Shown: piece after piece, positions 5,757-5,777 of the stretch | Numbering within the stretch: the stretch's first letter is position 1 | How the letters are laid out: each line of letters begins with the position of its first letter | Origin: Porphyromonadaceae bacterium UBA3318 | GTDB lineage: Bacteria; Bacteroidota; Bacteroidia; Bacteroidales; Muribaculaceae | Direction of reading: 5' to 3' | Length of the DNA: 5,777 bases | Assembly (NCBI GenBank): GCA_002361235.1 | Contig: DESI01000083.1 | Coordinates: forward strand, 1 to 5,777 | The notes under the pieces: model-generated | What the model saw: only the letters and a program-made list of their open reading frames with translations | Told to the model about the DNA's origin: nothing | Databases searched by the model: none | Translations under genes and position numbers: made by a program

Positions 5757-5777
5757 CTGAGCCTCTTGTCGGATTCG

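Overview
The window looks like chromosomal DNA from an anaerobic member of the Bacteroidales. The evidence is: A/T-rich leaders with TAnnTTTG-type -7 boxes and no clear Shine-Dalgarno sites, a secreted nuclease ending in what reads as a type IX secretion (Por) sorting tail, and a fused gamma-alpha 2-oxoacid:ferredoxin oxidoreductase followed by its beta subunit. The GC-rich codon usage of the kor genes and the protein style would suit a Muribaculaceae-like lineage; that family placement is inference.

Layout, left to right, all genes on the + strand. Positions 1-195 hold no convincing gene: a degenerate 30-bp tandem repeat (31-120) and then a short ruvC promoter region. ruvC (196-774) encodes the Holliday-junction resolvase with all four catalytic acidic residues. 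An A/T-rich spacer (775-953) carries a perfect TAnnTTTG -7 box and a phased TTATYTG motif series. Next comes an endonuclease I-family secreted nuclease gene (954-2543), interrupted by one in-frame TGA at 1605-1607. The reading frame continues across the stop without a shift, giving the rest of the nuclease domain, a Gly/Asp/Pro linker, a jelly-roll/choice-of-anchor J-like domain and the sorting tail. After a strong hairpin (2557-2595) come korA (2622-4469) and korB (4473-5498), 3 nt apart and clearly an operon.

The right end (5499-5777) contains no gene. It has an eight-copy AGAAAGC/AAAAAGC heptamer array, a perfect 12-bp-stem terminator for korAB, a 20-bp direct repeat 48 bp apart, and a second terminator whose T-run is best on the minus strand, suggesting that a convergent gene lies just beyond the window.

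Functionally this is three unrelated transcription units: recombination/repair (ruvC), extracellular DNA or RNA degradation (the interrupted nuclease), and central anaerobic carbon/redox metabolism (korAB, interconverting 2-oxoglutarate and succinyl-CoA with ferredoxin). I do not see a new multi-gene system. The most noteworthy item is the single nonsense codon in an otherwise intact nuclease gene.
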